The translations under genes were made by a program, and so were the position numbers. From assembly GCA_018398765.1 (NCBI GenBank), contig JAHBMJ010003389.1, positions 1 to 11,003 of the forward strand: DNA of 11,003 bases. The letters run 5' to 3'. Source of the DNA: Chromera velia. Taxonomy: Eukaryota; Sar; Chromeraceae. Positions 1 through 7,617 of this stretch are shown piece by piece. Within the stretch, counting starts at the first letter, position 1; every line of letters starts with the position of its first letter. The notes beneath the pieces are model-generated. The model was not told the origin of the DNA. It made no database searches and saw nothing but the letters and a program-made list of their open reading frames with translations.

Positions 1-773
1 TGTTAAAACAATCTTTTGTTCTCTTTATTTTATAGACGTAATGCAACACTTAAGGTGCAATACAGTGTTTATACAGAGAAAGCGATGAATTCATAAATAA
101 AAGTAATAAAATATAATAAAAGATTACAACATTATGTTTTCTTTTAAAGCAAAACTATATTAAAAAACAAAAGCTGTGTAGTACTTTAATAATTTATAGA
201 ATAATTGTGATTGTGTTTTCTATGGTGTAAACGATTTTTTCTAAAAACGATACATTTTTTACATAACGAAAGTTTTAAAATTTTTATTCACTCTTGACTA
301 ATTATGAAGCAAATTATAAAAAACACCATAAGTCTTCTTAACAATAATTAGCTTAACTGGTCTTGTTCTACAGTCAGCTAAAGGTAGATGATGCACAAAG
401 ATTTTTGTTCAGATTTCTTATTATCGCTCACATTTTTTGTGTGACAATGTGTGTAATATAATTTTCTTCTCTACCTACACCAGCAAGCAACATATATACA
501 AACAAACACGCAAAAAGAAAGTTGTTTTTGTTTATAATTTTGTAGCTAAACAAATATACCCTCACAGTGTCGGAAGCTTACTCAAAAAAGTAAAACAAAC
601 ATAGGAAAAAATTCGGTATCGGAAATGTAACTTAATAACCTCATGTTATAATTTGTTTCTCACTCAATATCGTTGTTAAGAAGCAAAGACAAGGTATATA
701 ATCCTGTAGTTTAACAACAAAGTTAAATAAAAATTATAAGCTTTAAATATATTAAGACTTGTCCATTCAATCA
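1..773. other. AT-rich non-coding flank
   Basis: This stretch is strongly AT-rich, with runs of A and T and no long ORF on either strand. It contrasts sharply with the more GC-balanced element that begins at 774. A small inverted repeat (GTTGTTAA near 673, TTAACAAC near 710) is the only local structure I noticed. I see no gene, RNA gene or recognisable transposon end. Similar AT-rich DNA resumes after 3346, which fits the 774-3346 element having inserted into a pre-existing AT-rich region. Confidence 0.6.
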
Positions 774-1068
774 GTCCCAGCCTGCTGTAGGCCGTGAGTC
801 GCGCGTCTAGACCCACCGGGCCAAGCGTCCGAGGCCAGCCGCGGGGTAATCGCTTCCATGCGAATTCGATTGATCGCCGCACGCATTCGCGCGCATATCA
901 TTTCCCGAGTGCATGCCAGGTCTTGTTGAGATCAGATCTTGCCAAATTGATTCGTGAGTTGATCTAGCGACCTGTCCCTTTGAACACAGACTTTCCATCA
1001 AGAGCTCTGACAGGATGACCTGCCTCTAGCGGGCAGTGTGCATATTCATTTTCCTTTAGGTCTTTAGT
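774..1068 (+). repeat. Left (5') long terminal repeat
   Basis: This 295-bp sequence begins GTCCCAGCCTGCTGT and ends GGTCTTTAGT. It matches 3052-3346 over its full length with 20 substitutions and no indel in my hand alignment. Similarity stops abruptly at both ends: upstream TCA versus GGG, downstream GCGGTT versus TAATCT. The first third is GC-rich. The central block around 920-1000 is identical between copies over more than 80 bp, so it may hold conserved promoter or RNA-processing signals. I cannot locate a certain TATA box or polyadenylation signal within it. Confidence 0.8.
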
Positions 1069-1140
1069 GCGGTTAAATAGGAAGGTCTGTCTTCTTTTTG
1101 TGTTCCTTTCTGAACAACTTTTATTGTATCTTGTCATCAG

Positions 1141-1278
1141 ATGAATCCTTCCACTTCTTCCAATCTGAAGTTCACTTCTGACGAGCCGCTACAAAGGCAG
1201 CAAGTCAACTCGTCTGAAGATTATCTTGAGTTGCTTCAACTGTGGGCTAAGGAGTATGCCAGCTATACTGGACTCTGA
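1141..1278 (+). other. Upstream N-terminal part of the Gag-like frame, ending in an in-frame TGA
   Basis: The ATG at 1141 is in the same reading frame as the long downstream ORF. It encodes 45 residues beginning MNPSTSSNL and ending EYASYTGL before a TGA at 1276-1278. Frame, composition and helical character (EDYLELLQLWAKEY) continue smoothly across the stop into KLKGAIEVSSFLMDKAL. I therefore infer that the original protein started at 1141 and was 494 residues long. The stop could be a CGA-to-TGA transition, which fits the CpG decay seen between the terminal repeats. Programmed readthrough cannot be excluded. Confidence 0.55.
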
Positions 1279-1314
1279 AAGCTCAAAGGAGCGATTGAGG
1301 TTTCTTCGTTCCTC

Positions 1315-2625
1315 ATGGACAAGGCCCTCCAGAGACGGACTGTGTCTCTGGCTTCTGATCCTCAACACGTCCTTCCGGTTAGGCAGGCTGGCGAAGAACT
1401 TGCAGATTTCGAAGACCGTCTTCGCGACTGGGCAGAAAAGTTTTTGCAGACCCTTTCTGGCGACAAGACGCAGCTTTCTCCGGACCTCCAGAAGGAGACG
1501 GCATGGGCAACCTTCGAGTCCTTCGTCACCCTCATCACCGAGATCACACTTATTGGAGTCGCGCTCTCTCTGTCTTTCAAGGAGAAGTACTTTGCCTACA
1601 AGGAGTTGCTTGCGGATTTGAAGAGCCGGTCCCTGGAGCCTGCCGATTTCGTTGTGGGGGTCAAGTTCTGGTCTCTCCTCCCTGAAGAGATCAAGGCCCT
1701 TGCCCACACCAAGCCGAAGAAGCAGGTTAGAGGTACCGGTGATCCAGTTTCCGTCAAGCACAGCTGGAAGTACATGCAAGAGGTCATCGAGGAGGCCATG
1801 GCGACCCTAGACCAGAAGCACACCCGCCTTGAGTGGGTTGCATCCGTTTCATCTGGAGTTCTCCGTCTTTGCAGCTCCAGCGATACCAGTGTGAAGAAGA
1901 GAGAGATTAAAGTTTCCAAGTACCACAATGACGGGGCACATGATAGCACCAGCAGGTCCTCCGGCGCTAGTCTTGAGCAGTTGATTGTTGCAACTGACCT
2001 TTCCAGGGATATTCAGTCAATGGATCCTGAGAGGGTCCAAATGCTCACCAACTTCTCTCGGAAGTGGAGTGAGAAGATGAAAGGTTCAGGCAGTGGGAAC
2101 ATTGGAAGAAGCAACAATCGGAAGAATCGACAGCAGAGGCAGCAGCAGTCCCACCAAAGACAGCAGCAGTTTGATGACAAACAGCAAAGCCAGTCTTCCC
2201 AGTCTTTAGGCCAGAAGGGGAGACAGTCTCTCTCCAAGGCTGACATCGACAGCATCGCTTCCACGATGTTGAAGATGCAAGAAGATAAGAAAAAAGGGGA
2301 TAGCAGCAGAAAGACAGCAAACTTTAAGATGACCCAGGAGAAAGTGAGAATGGCAGTCACATCCTGTGAAGCAGAAACCAACGAGGCCATTCGCTATGGT
2401 GGCGGCTTTGTTGATATGGTGTTCGAGCAGCCTCCTGCCTGGATCCAGAGTTTGCCAATCGTAGAGTACTTCGACGCAGAGCTGGAGGAAGATGCTCCAG
2501 CTGTTGAGGGTAAGACAGACACTAAGGAGACAGAGAGGGGGCAGCAAGGGGAGCGTCGGATTTTCAATATGTCGAATCCTGCCGATCAGGAAGCATGGAT
2601 GGCTCGCTTTGCAAACTGCATGTGA
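1315..2625 (+). CDS. Gag-like, Gln/Ser-rich protein of the retroelement (436 aa as open)
   Basis: This is the only long frame in the element's interior and it sits on the element's plus strand. Residues 1-180 are predominantly helical, with aromatic and Leu positions (FEDRLRDWAEKFLQTL, EKYFAYKELLADL, FWSLLPEEIKAL, WKYMQEVIEEA), as in retroelement capsid domains. Residues about 255-300 form a basic Gln/Arg/Ser-rich low-complexity tract with QQRQQQ and QRQQQ runs, a plausible nucleic-acid-binding region. The C-terminus is acidic and ends in ANCM. No CCHC zinc knuckle is present and cysteines are few. No protease or polymerase motifs follow. The first ATG after the in-frame TGA at 1276 is 1315, but the true start was probably 1141. 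The Gag assignment rests on position between terminal repeats and general character, not on a recognised domain. Confidence 0.6.
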   Translation: MDKALQRRTVSLASDPQHVLPVRQAGEELADFEDRLRDWAEKFLQTLSGDKTQLSPDLQKETAWATFESFVTLITEITLIGVALSLSFKEKYFAYKELLADLKSRSLEPADFVVGVKFWSLLPEEIKALAHTKPKKQVRGTGDPVSVKHSWKYMQEVIEEAMATLDQKHTRLEWVASVSSGVLRLCSSSDTSVKKREIKVSKYHNDGAHDSTSRSSGASLEQLIVATDLSRDIQSMDPERVQMLTNFSRKWSEKMKGSGSGNIGRSNNRKNRQQRQQQSHQRQQQFDDKQQSQSSQSLGQKGRQSLSKADIDSIASTMLKMQEDKKKGDSSRKTANFKMTQEKVRMAVTSCEAETNEAIRYGGGFVDMVFEQPPAWIQSLPIVEYFDAELEEDAPAVEGKTDTKETERGQQGERRIFNMSNPADQEAWMARFANCM

Positions 2626-2720
2626 ATTTCTTCTCTTTCCTTTGCGTGCGTCTTGTTCCTCAGGAAAAGATCCGAAAAAATCAAAATTTGAATACGCATT
2701 AATCCAATGACATTGGAATG

Positions 2721-2872
2721 AAAGATGACTGGTTGCTTTCGTGCATACAGTGTGTGTGACGGTAATTCCGCCTTTGAAGATGATCGGTTGCTTGCATTGC
2801 TATAATTCTACCTTTAAAGATGATCGGTCTGTTGCACACAGAAAGTCACACTGTGTAATTCCGCTCTTTCTC
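2721..2872 (+). repeat. Degenerate three-copy tandem repeat
   Basis: Three diverged units begin at about 2721, 2776 and 2816. Each starts with (A/G)AAGATGA(T/C)(C/T)GGT and ends near TAATTC(C/T)(G/A)C or a similar string followed by CTTT. Unit lengths differ (roughly 55, 40 and 57 bp). GTCACACTGTGT in the third unit is partly the inverse of ACAGTGTGTGTGAC in the first, so the RNA could fold back. Confidence 0.45.
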
Positions 2873-3028
2873 CATGATTGCTTTCATTTGATTCCTGTTG
2901 AGATCTTAAGGCAAGAGTGGGGGGGTTGAAGCCTTCGAAGCGCAGTTAGTTAGAGCAAGTGGCTGTTTCTTCCCTTTATTTTTCTCTCTTGTGTTTCGAT
3001 CTCGTTCTTTTTGCACAGAAACGTAATC

Positions 3029-3039
3029 GAGGGGGGGAG
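3029..3039 (+). promoter_or_regulatory. Candidate polypurine tract (plus-strand primer)
   Basis: GAGGGGGGGAG is a pure purine run ending 12 bases before the right terminal repeat. Reverse-transcribing LTR elements use such a tract to prime plus-strand DNA, usually directly abutting the repeat. The 12-base gap (TTGAACTATAGG) is atypical. It could mean that the true right repeat boundary or priming site differs from the similarity boundary. Confidence 0.4.
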
Positions 3040-3051
3040 TTGAACTATAGG

Positions 3052-3346
3052 GTCCCAGCCTGCTGTGGGCCATGATTCGTACGTCTGGACCTACCGGGCC
3101 GAGCGTCCGAGGCCAGCCGCGGGGTAATCGCTTCCATGCGAATTTGATTGATCACCGCGCGCATTCGTGCGCATATCATTTTCCAAGTGTATGCCAGGTC
3201 TTGTTGAGATCAGATCTTGCCAAATTGATTCGTGAGTTGATCTAGCGACCTGTCCCTTTGAACACAGACTTTCCATCAAGAGCTTTGACAGGATGACCTG
3301 CCTCTAGTGGGTAGTGTGCATATTCATTTTCCCTTAGGTCTCTAGT
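3052..3346 (+). repeat. Right (3') long terminal repeat
   Basis: This is the second 295-bp copy, matching 774-1068 end to end. Differences are nearly all transitions and cluster in the first 140 bp. About half can be read as loss of CpG in one copy, most often this one. Similarity ends at TCTCTAGT; the next bases (TAATCTGC) are presumed host DNA. Confidence 0.8.
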
Positions 3347-3372
3347 TAATCTGCAAATGTTGATCGTTGCAC

Positions 3373-3762
3373 ACCCTAGGCGACAAAATTATTGAATAAA
3401 ATTTTTTTGTTTGACAAAATTTCATTTTTAGGGATGACATTGGATCAAGCTCCCTTCTTTGAAAGTTTTAGAGCCAGTGTAGTTGTTAGTATGATACTAG
3501 GGCTGTATTGGCTCATCTTTGCCTATATAACTACTATTGAAACTAACACATCTAATTTGAGACCCCTAGGGTCGTTCGCGGTGTATAAAAAACATATTTT
3601 CACAAGATTAATAGCAAATAGATATAGAATAGCCTTAATACAATGACAAAATAAAACTATTTTAAAAACAATTTAATTAAAAGTATTGTTTCCTTTTTTG
3701 TTTTATCTCTTTGATTTTTTTTTATCACTTGAAGTTTATTCAATAATTTTGTCATCTAGGGT
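3373..3762. mobile_element. MITE-like element with 28-bp terminal inverted repeats
   Basis: The left end ACCCTAGGCGACAAAATT... (3373-3400) is matched by its reverse complement at 3735-3762 with 26 of 28 positions identical. The intervening 334 bp is AT-rich and encodes no transposase, so this is a non-autonomous DNA-transposon-like element. CCCTAG termini resemble those of the piggyBac superfamily, but the flanks (CACA left, TAGT right) do not give the expected TTAA duplication. A degraded TA duplication (CA/TA) is also possible. It begins only 26 bp after the retroelement. Family assignment is uncertain. Confidence 0.6.
3435..3646 (+). CDS. Small hypothetical ORF inside the inverted-repeat element (70 aa)
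   Basis: The frame from ATG 3435 encodes MTLDQAPFFESF followed by a hydrophobic stretch (VVVSMILGLYWLIFAYITTI) that could span a membrane, then a short basic C-terminus. Upstream, TTTCATTTTTAG at about 3419-3431 looks like a splice acceptor, so it could be part of a captured exon. I recognise no family. An ORF of this length can occur by chance, although AT-rich DNA makes that less likely. Confidence 0.2.
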
Positions 3763-4069
3763 AGTATGTATAAGTATTTCTGTAAAAATGTTTAGCAGGA
3801 GTTTTAGCCTACATATTATTTAGGACCAAATATAAGGATTGATTATCACGGTTGGTACGTAATAACGCATAATTTATGGAGAAAGCTTAAGTTGATAAAA
3901 GTTGATAGTCATACCTTATACCTACTAGTACCTACCATTACCGTTTCGCAGCGCTTGACTGACTTCGGAGGAAGCTGGGCATAAGCTGGGTAGGTTGCCC
4001 AAAAGACCAGTAAAGAGCAGTAATGAGCGGCAAAACGAGAAAAACGAAATATCAGGCTAGATATCAGGG
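3763..4069. other. Intergenic region upstream of the dehydrogenase gene
   Basis: This is non-coding sequence between the inverted-repeat element and the TATA box, with composition shifting from AT-rich to balanced towards the gene. No ORF or repeat here is convincing. It presumably contains upstream promoter elements, but I cannot name a specific site. Confidence 0.4.
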
Positions 4070-4077
4070 TATATAAG
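4070..4077 (+). promoter_or_regulatory. Candidate TATA box
   Basis: TATATAAG is a close match to the eukaryotic TATA consensus. It would place transcription start near 4100. The first in-frame dehydrogenase ATG is about 650 bases further on, so if this promoter serves that gene the leader is very long or contains an intron. An acceptor-like TTTCTCCTTAG lies at 4706-4716, 28 bases before the ATG. Confidence 0.4.
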
Positions 4078-4272
4078 GGTCTCTGAATCGGTTTCCAGAC
4101 GCCTCCGCCTACTTCCACCGACGAAACGAACGTCACCAAGTATCACCAAGCAGCTAAGCGATGTGTCATGAACACGTCAACACCACTCCGAGTCCAGTCC
4201 GTGCTCCCGTTGGGAAAGTAGTCTGGCCCTCAGATCCTGTTAGATTTCTAGTTAGTTTTTTTTCGGTATTTT

Positions 4273-4332
4273 ATGCCTCGGGGCCGCGGCGGTGGCCCCA
4301 GAAAGCGAAGCGGGGGGCACTTACCAAATTAA
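4273..4332 (+). other. Short Arg/Gly-rich upstream ORF (19 aa)
   Basis: The ATG at 4273 encodes 19 residues beginning MPRGRGGGPRKRSGG before TAA at 4330. It overlaps the 4161 ORF in another frame. Its RG-rich composition is striking but largely reflects the GC-rich hairpin sequence below it. It may be a regulatory uORF or chance. Confidence 0.25.
4280..4299 (+). promoter_or_regulatory. Strong GC hairpin in the leader
   Basis: GGGGCCGC and GTGGCCCC can pair over eight positions, one of them G-U, around a four-base loop GGCG. It lies seven bases after the ATG of the short uORF at 4273. A stem this stable in a leader could hinder scanning or stall ribosomes at the uORF start. It stands out because the surrounding sequence is not GC-rich. 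Confidence 0.45.
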
Positions 4333-4744
4333 CTCTCCTGACAAACTTGTAGCAAGATTTCACTGCGAATCTAGCTGTGCGACACTGCTGAAAAACAGTC
4401 GCATCTGTGTGGCAATCATGCTTACCCAAGTGCCTCGTGAAACAGTACAAAACCTCGATCACAACCACCTTTCCAAAGAGAATGGCCATATGAATAACAG
4501 GACAGTCGATATTCGAGGAGGAAGACTCCATTCAGTCTGAAGAGACGCAGAGACGGGCTCGTGTAGACGGTTGGTGTTGAGTGATAGCTTTCCGATTTGA
4601 TTGTCTGAGCCCTTTCTTGCAGAAAGACGATACTCCGGGCACTTTTGCGAAAAGTGCGGCAGAATCGGATCCTCATCGAACGAACCAATCACTTCCGAGT
4701 TCCATTTCTCCTTAGCGTAGTCCGTTGACGATCGACTCGCCAAA

Positions 4745-6360
4745 ATGCCCAACCGATACTACCGTCCAAGTGGCGACCGTGACGAGTATGTCGGTGTCCT
4801 TGGAGGAGGTGCGTTCGGGAGTGCGATGGCTTTCCTCCTTGCCCGCAAAGGTTTCAAAGTGAGAATCTGGGCGCGGGAGTCTGAGGTAGTCGAGGCCATC
4901 AACACCAAACATGAGAACGTTCCCTTCTTTCCCGGAGTCCAGCTGCCAGAGACGGTAGAGGCAGTCAGTGAGGTCACACAAGCCGCGAAAGAGACAAATC
5001 CCACTATTGTTTTATTGGCAATTCCGACCCCCTTTTTGCGCTCGTTTGTTGTCGCAAACCGTGAGGCGTTTCCCGTCAAAGTTCCGATCGTGTGTCTCTC
5101 CAAGGGCATAGAGAACGAAAGTCTCTGCCTGCCGTTGGAGATTCTTCTCGAAGAACTGCCAGGGAAGTACCACAAATTTCTCTCTGCCGTCTCTGGGCCT
5201 TCTTTTGCAAAGGAAATTGCACAGGGAAAGCCAACGTCAGTCAGCTGTGCTGCGTACGAAAAGGCAGTGGCAGAGCAGGTCCAACAGATGCTCTCAGACA
5301 GCCGCTTTCGGCTTTACACAACCCAAGACTGCCTGGGCGTCGAGCTCTGCGGTGCCGTGAAAAACGTTCTCGCGATCGCCTCAGGGGCGTGTGACCGTCT
5401 GGGATACGGGGATGTGGGCAGGGCAGCCCTGATCACCCGTGGACTTGCCGAAATCTCCCGATTGGCTTGCAAGAAGGGTGCATCCCCACTGACCATGATG
5501 GGATTAGCGGGAGTTGGCGACCTTGTGCTTACCTGCTCAGGAAGTCTGTCGAGAAACTTTCAGGTGAGTGAGGAGACAGACAGACACCTCATGCCCTCTC
5601 GTTTCTTCGACTGTCTGTGCTGATTTGTGGAGCGAAAACTCAAAGGGAAGAAGAAAAAAAAGAAAGATCCCCGACGGCCTGCCCGCCTGCCTGTCTGCGT
5701 GCGTGCAACTGTATCCCCATTTTTCGCTTGTAAAGCGTGCTATTTGGGGGTTTGTTTGCCTGCTTTCCCCCCCCTATTCGTTCTTCAGCTCTTAAAATTG
5801 TCCCTCGATGGATAAGAGCGATCTTTACGTACCGCTCGCTTACCGACCAACCACTCCATTTCGTCTGTCTCATGAATTCTTCTTCCTCTGCTCTTTCGTG
5901 TCGTATCTGAATACTGGTGTGTCGTCATACATCAAGCGGAATCAGGGCAAGTGTCGTAATGGATGCTGTCTCGCTGTCTCTGTCTTTCTGTCGTACATGA
6001 AGGGAAGCAGGGCAAAAAAGGAAACATAAGTCTGTCTTAGGAGGGAAGGGAAAGAAGCATGCAGTCTGTCTTGTCTGTCTGTCTGCCTATTTGTCTGCCT
6101 GCCTGAAAAGAAGGGAGAACGAGAAACATATAGTCTGTCTGTCTGTCTGGAAGCGAAAAGGAAAAGTAGAGAAAAGGCGATATTGTCTGTCTGTCTGTCT
6201 GGCTTTTTGTCTGTCGTGTTCATGAAGAAAAGGAGGAAAAAGAAGAAGAAACATATAGTCTGTCTGTCTGTCTGTGTCTGAAGGAAGAGAAAAAAGAAAG
6301 AAAAGACGATATAGTCTCTCCCTCTCTCTCTCTGTCTGTCTGTCTGTCTGTAAGACGATA

Positions 6361-6391
<31 letters not shown>

Positions 6392-6430
6392 CATGATGAA
6401 GAAAAGAAGGAAGAAGGAGAAACATATGGT

Positions 6431-6461
<31 letters not shown>

Positions 6462-6882
6462 AAAAGAAGGAAGAAGGAGAAACAGATAGTCTGCCTGCCT
6501 GCCTGCCTGGCTGAAAAGAAGGAAGAAGGAGAAACATATAGTCTGCCTGCCTGCCTGCCTGCCTGGCTGAAAAGAAGGGAGAAGGAGAAACATATAGTCT
6601 GCCTGCCTGTCTGCCTGCCTGCCTGGCTGAAAAGAAGGGAGAAGGAGAAACATATAGTCTGCCTGCCTGCCTGCCTGAAAAGAAGGAAGAAGGAGAAACA
6701 TATAGTCTGCCTGCCTGCCTGCCTGCCTGCCTGAAAAGAAGGAAGAAGGAGAAACATATAGTCTGTCTGTCTGCCTGCCTGCCTGCCTGGCTGAAAAGAA
6801 GGAAGAAGGAGAAACATATAGTCTGCCTGCCTGCCTGCCTGCCTGGCTGAAAAGAAGGGAGAAGGAGAAACATATAGTCTGT

Positions 6883-6913
<31 letters not shown>

Positions 6914-6986
6914 GCTAAAAAGAAGGGAGAAGGAGAAACATATAGGCTGTCTGCCTGAAACAGGGGAAAGAAAGAAACTGTCTCTC

Positions 6987-7033
<47 letters not shown>

Positions 7034-7570
7034 CTCTGTCTCTCTCTCAAATCTTTTAATTCCAATCCTTTTCACTCCTCGATTCTCTGCTGCACTGCCT
7101 GCCTGCCTGACTGACTGACTGACTGACTGACTGACTGACTGACTTACCAACTGCCTGACTGACTGACTGACTGACTGACTGACTGACTTACCAACTGACT
7201 GACTGACTGACTGACTGACCGACTGACTCACGTGCAGGTGGGCAGGCGACTTGCGGGGGGCGAGACTCTGGAGCAGATTGTGTCCTCCGTCTCTTCGGTG
7301 GCAGAGGGCGTGGCGACTGCGAAGTCGGTGATGGCCATGGCCTCCAAACTAGGGGTGGACATGCCGATCTGCAAGGCGGTCCACGATGTCCTGTACCAGG
7401 GGCGGAAGATCGCAGACGCCCTGGAAGACTTGGTTGGTTGGTTCGTTCGTTTTGTTGCTTTGTCTGTTTCTGTGTTCGGTCGTTCCGTGCAGTTTTCTAT
7501 GTACAGAGTGGTTTGCTGGTTTACCAGACAGATTCTCGAAATTAAAGTGCGAAGATAGCTGGCCAGAATG

Positions 7571-7617
<47 letters not shown>

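Larger units (their letters stand above)
2626..3051 (+). other. Untranslated 3' interior of the retroelement
   Basis: This 426-bp stretch lies between the Gag-like stop codon and the right terminal repeat and has no ORF of interest. It contains a perfect 15-bp palindrome with a central A (TCCAATG-A-CATTGGA, 2703-2717), a degenerate threefold repeat (2721-2872), and two G7 tracts each followed by TTGAA (around 2920 and 3031). These are the kinds of cis elements (packaging, dimerisation, priming) that a non-autonomous retroelement must keep, but that role is inference. Confidence 0.5.
774..3346 (+). mobile_element. Non-autonomous LTR-type retroelement carrying only a Gag-like ORF
   Basis: The element is bounded by two direct repeats of exactly 295 bp (774-1068 and 3052-3346) that I aligned by eye without any gap at about 93% identity. 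The 1,983-bp interior holds one long plus-strand frame and nothing else. It is too short for pol, and no frame shows protease, reverse transcriptase, RNase H or integrase motifs. A G-rich purine tract lies just upstream of the right repeat, as expected for a plus-strand primer. Known relatives in architecture are the plant TR-GAG elements, which are copied in trans by other retrotransposons. Odd points: the termini are GTCCC...TAGT rather than TG...CA, no convincing tRNA primer site follows the left repeat, and no clear target-site duplication exists. A 4-bp AATC at 769-772 and 3348-3351 is the best candidate, with one extra base on each side. Alternatives are a tandem duplication or an unknown direct-repeat element. 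Confidence 0.72.
4161..4352 (+). other. Upstream ORF in the presumed leader (63 aa)
   Basis: The first ATG after the TATA box opens a 63-codon frame that begins MCHEHVNTTPSPV and ends before the dehydrogenase start. It is in a different frame from that gene. I recognise no domain. If the leader is unspliced, this ORF would be met first by scanning ribosomes and would lower dehydrogenase translation. Confidence 0.25.
5564..7237 (+). other. Intron 1 of the dehydrogenase gene (1,674 bp)
   Basis: The donor CAG|GTGAGT is near consensus and the acceptor is ACGTGCAG|GTG. Splicing is supported by protein homology: SGSLSRNFQ joins VGRRLAGGETLEQ without a gap. The first 480 bp are mixed sequence. From about 6060 the intron is nearly all simple repeats: CTGT blocks, a CTGC minisatellite, CT/GT tracts, then CTGA arrays. 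No pyrimidine tract precedes the acceptor. Confidence 0.88.

Noticed and set aside
807-1001. A 64-aa minus-strand ORF that recurs at 3091-3279
   Set aside because: It recurs only because it lies in both terminal repeats. The frame is antisense to the element, and the many transitions change residues without codon-position bias that I could see.
1069-1090. tRNA primer-binding site after the left terminal repeat
   Set aside because: The sequence GCGGTTAAATAGG does not start with TGG and I could not match it to a tRNA 3' end with confidence.
1189-1779. A 196-aa minus-strand ORF opposite the Gag-like gene
   Set aside because: It is a shadow frame of the sense ORF. The sense frame is longer and continues the upstream ATG frame.
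2100-2220. Zinc knuckle or RNA-binding domain in the Gln-rich tract
   Set aside because: No CCHC spacing or other cysteine/histidine motif is present; only basic low complexity is seen.
6401-6957. CRISPR-like regular array
   Set aside because: The repeats are about 26-bp purine cores alternating with simple CCTG runs, not unique spacers. There are no cas genes and the host is eukaryotic.
5942-7231. A 429-codon antisense ORF through intron 1, with two other long antisense frames overlapping it
   Set aside because: It is an artefact of repeats that lack stop codons in every minus frame. Spacings between repeat copies (for example 52 and 56) are not multiples of three, so no frame is preserved, and the region is a well-supported intron.
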